Source: CAZPEV01 sp964585635 | GTDB lineage: Bacteria; Zixibacteria; MSB-5A5; GN15; JAAZOE01 | NCBI GenBank assembly: GCA_964585635.1 | Contig: CAZPEV010000196.1 | Span: forward strand, 1-5,414 | DNA length: 5,414 bases | Reading direction: 5' to 3' | Shown here: one piece after another, positions 5,375 through 5,414 of the stretch | Layout: every line of letters starts with the position of its first letter | Numbering within the stretch: position 1 is the stretch's first letter | The notes under the pieces: model-generated | The model's database searches: none | Told to the model about the DNA's origin: nothing | Seen by the model: the letters and a program-made list of their open reading frames with translations, nothing else | Program-made: the position numbers and the translations under genes

Positions 5375-5414
5375 TCACGGCTCCATGATCATCTTGGGAA
5401 CGGCGCACCACGCC
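5375..5414 (-). CDS. C-terminal end of a third Cys-rich peptide, copy 3 (partial)
   Basis: The gene enters from the right edge and only its last 12 residues are visible, AWCAVPKMIMEP, then TGA at 5377-5375. They align with the end of copy 2 (AGCACPKKFMEP) without gaps, sharing CA, PK and MEP. The last cysteine of the CAC pair is a valine here. The 46-base gap to copy 2 equals that between copies 2 and 1 to within one base, which supports a tandem array made by duplication. The fragment is too short for a call on its own; the alignment and spacing carry it. Confidence 0.65.
   Translation of the reverse strand, partial: AWCAVPKMIMEP

Noticed and set aside
5056..5388. Plus-strand open frame of 110 codons over the peptide array
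   Set aside because: It is antisense to three genes that share motifs, spacing and ribosome sites; its own sequence shows no recognisable feature.
1..5414. CRISPR arrays, tRNA or rRNA genes, insertion sequences
   Set aside because: No regularly spaced repeats, no tRNA-like cloverleaf, no rRNA stretches and no transposase motifs were seen on either strand.

Overview
All supported genes in this window lie on the minus strand, so transcription runs from the right edge (5414) towards base 1. The base composition (fairly GC-rich, with strong Shine-Dalgarno sites), a secreted DUF5916-type beta-barrel protein and a peptide or lipid-type ABC exporter point to a Gram-negative bacterium. It could belong to the FCB group, Acidobacteria, Deltaproteobacteria or a related candidate phylum, but nothing here fixes the taxon.

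Layout in transcription order. (1) 5414-5011: a tandem set of at least three tiny paralogous cysteine-rich peptide genes. One is cut by the window edge; the other two are complete at 48 and 41 codons. They share a start motif (MEF-[ML]-IQPL) and a cysteine-rich C-terminal half (CPxNxxQCGCNxxxxCACP), and the two complete genes have near-perfect ribosome binding sites. (2) 5010-4711: a 300-base spacer with two inverted repeats and a good sigma70-like promoter. (3) 4710-2935: a complete half-size ABC exporter (membrane domain plus ATPase) without a peptidase domain. (4) 2918-786: a secreted DUF5916 protein with a family 9 carbohydrate-binding-like N-terminal domain and a predicted outer-membrane barrel, starting 16 bases after the exporter stop and probably translationally coupled to it. 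(5) 785-511: a spacer with adjacent perfect palindromes. (6) 510-301: a stand-alone molbindin (Mop). (7) 157-1: the start of an isoaspartyl peptidase / plant-type asparaginase that runs off the left edge.

The most interesting part is the right end. Several small proteins with a shared leader-like N-terminus and a shared Cys-rich C-terminus look like precursors of a ribosomally made, modified peptide (RiPP) family, or less likely small metal-binding proteins. An exporter and a possible outer-membrane protein follow directly. No modifying enzyme lies inside the window; if the RiPP reading is right it should be encoded beyond 5414. The molbindin and peptidase genes look like ordinary housekeeping neighbours with no evident link to the peptides.
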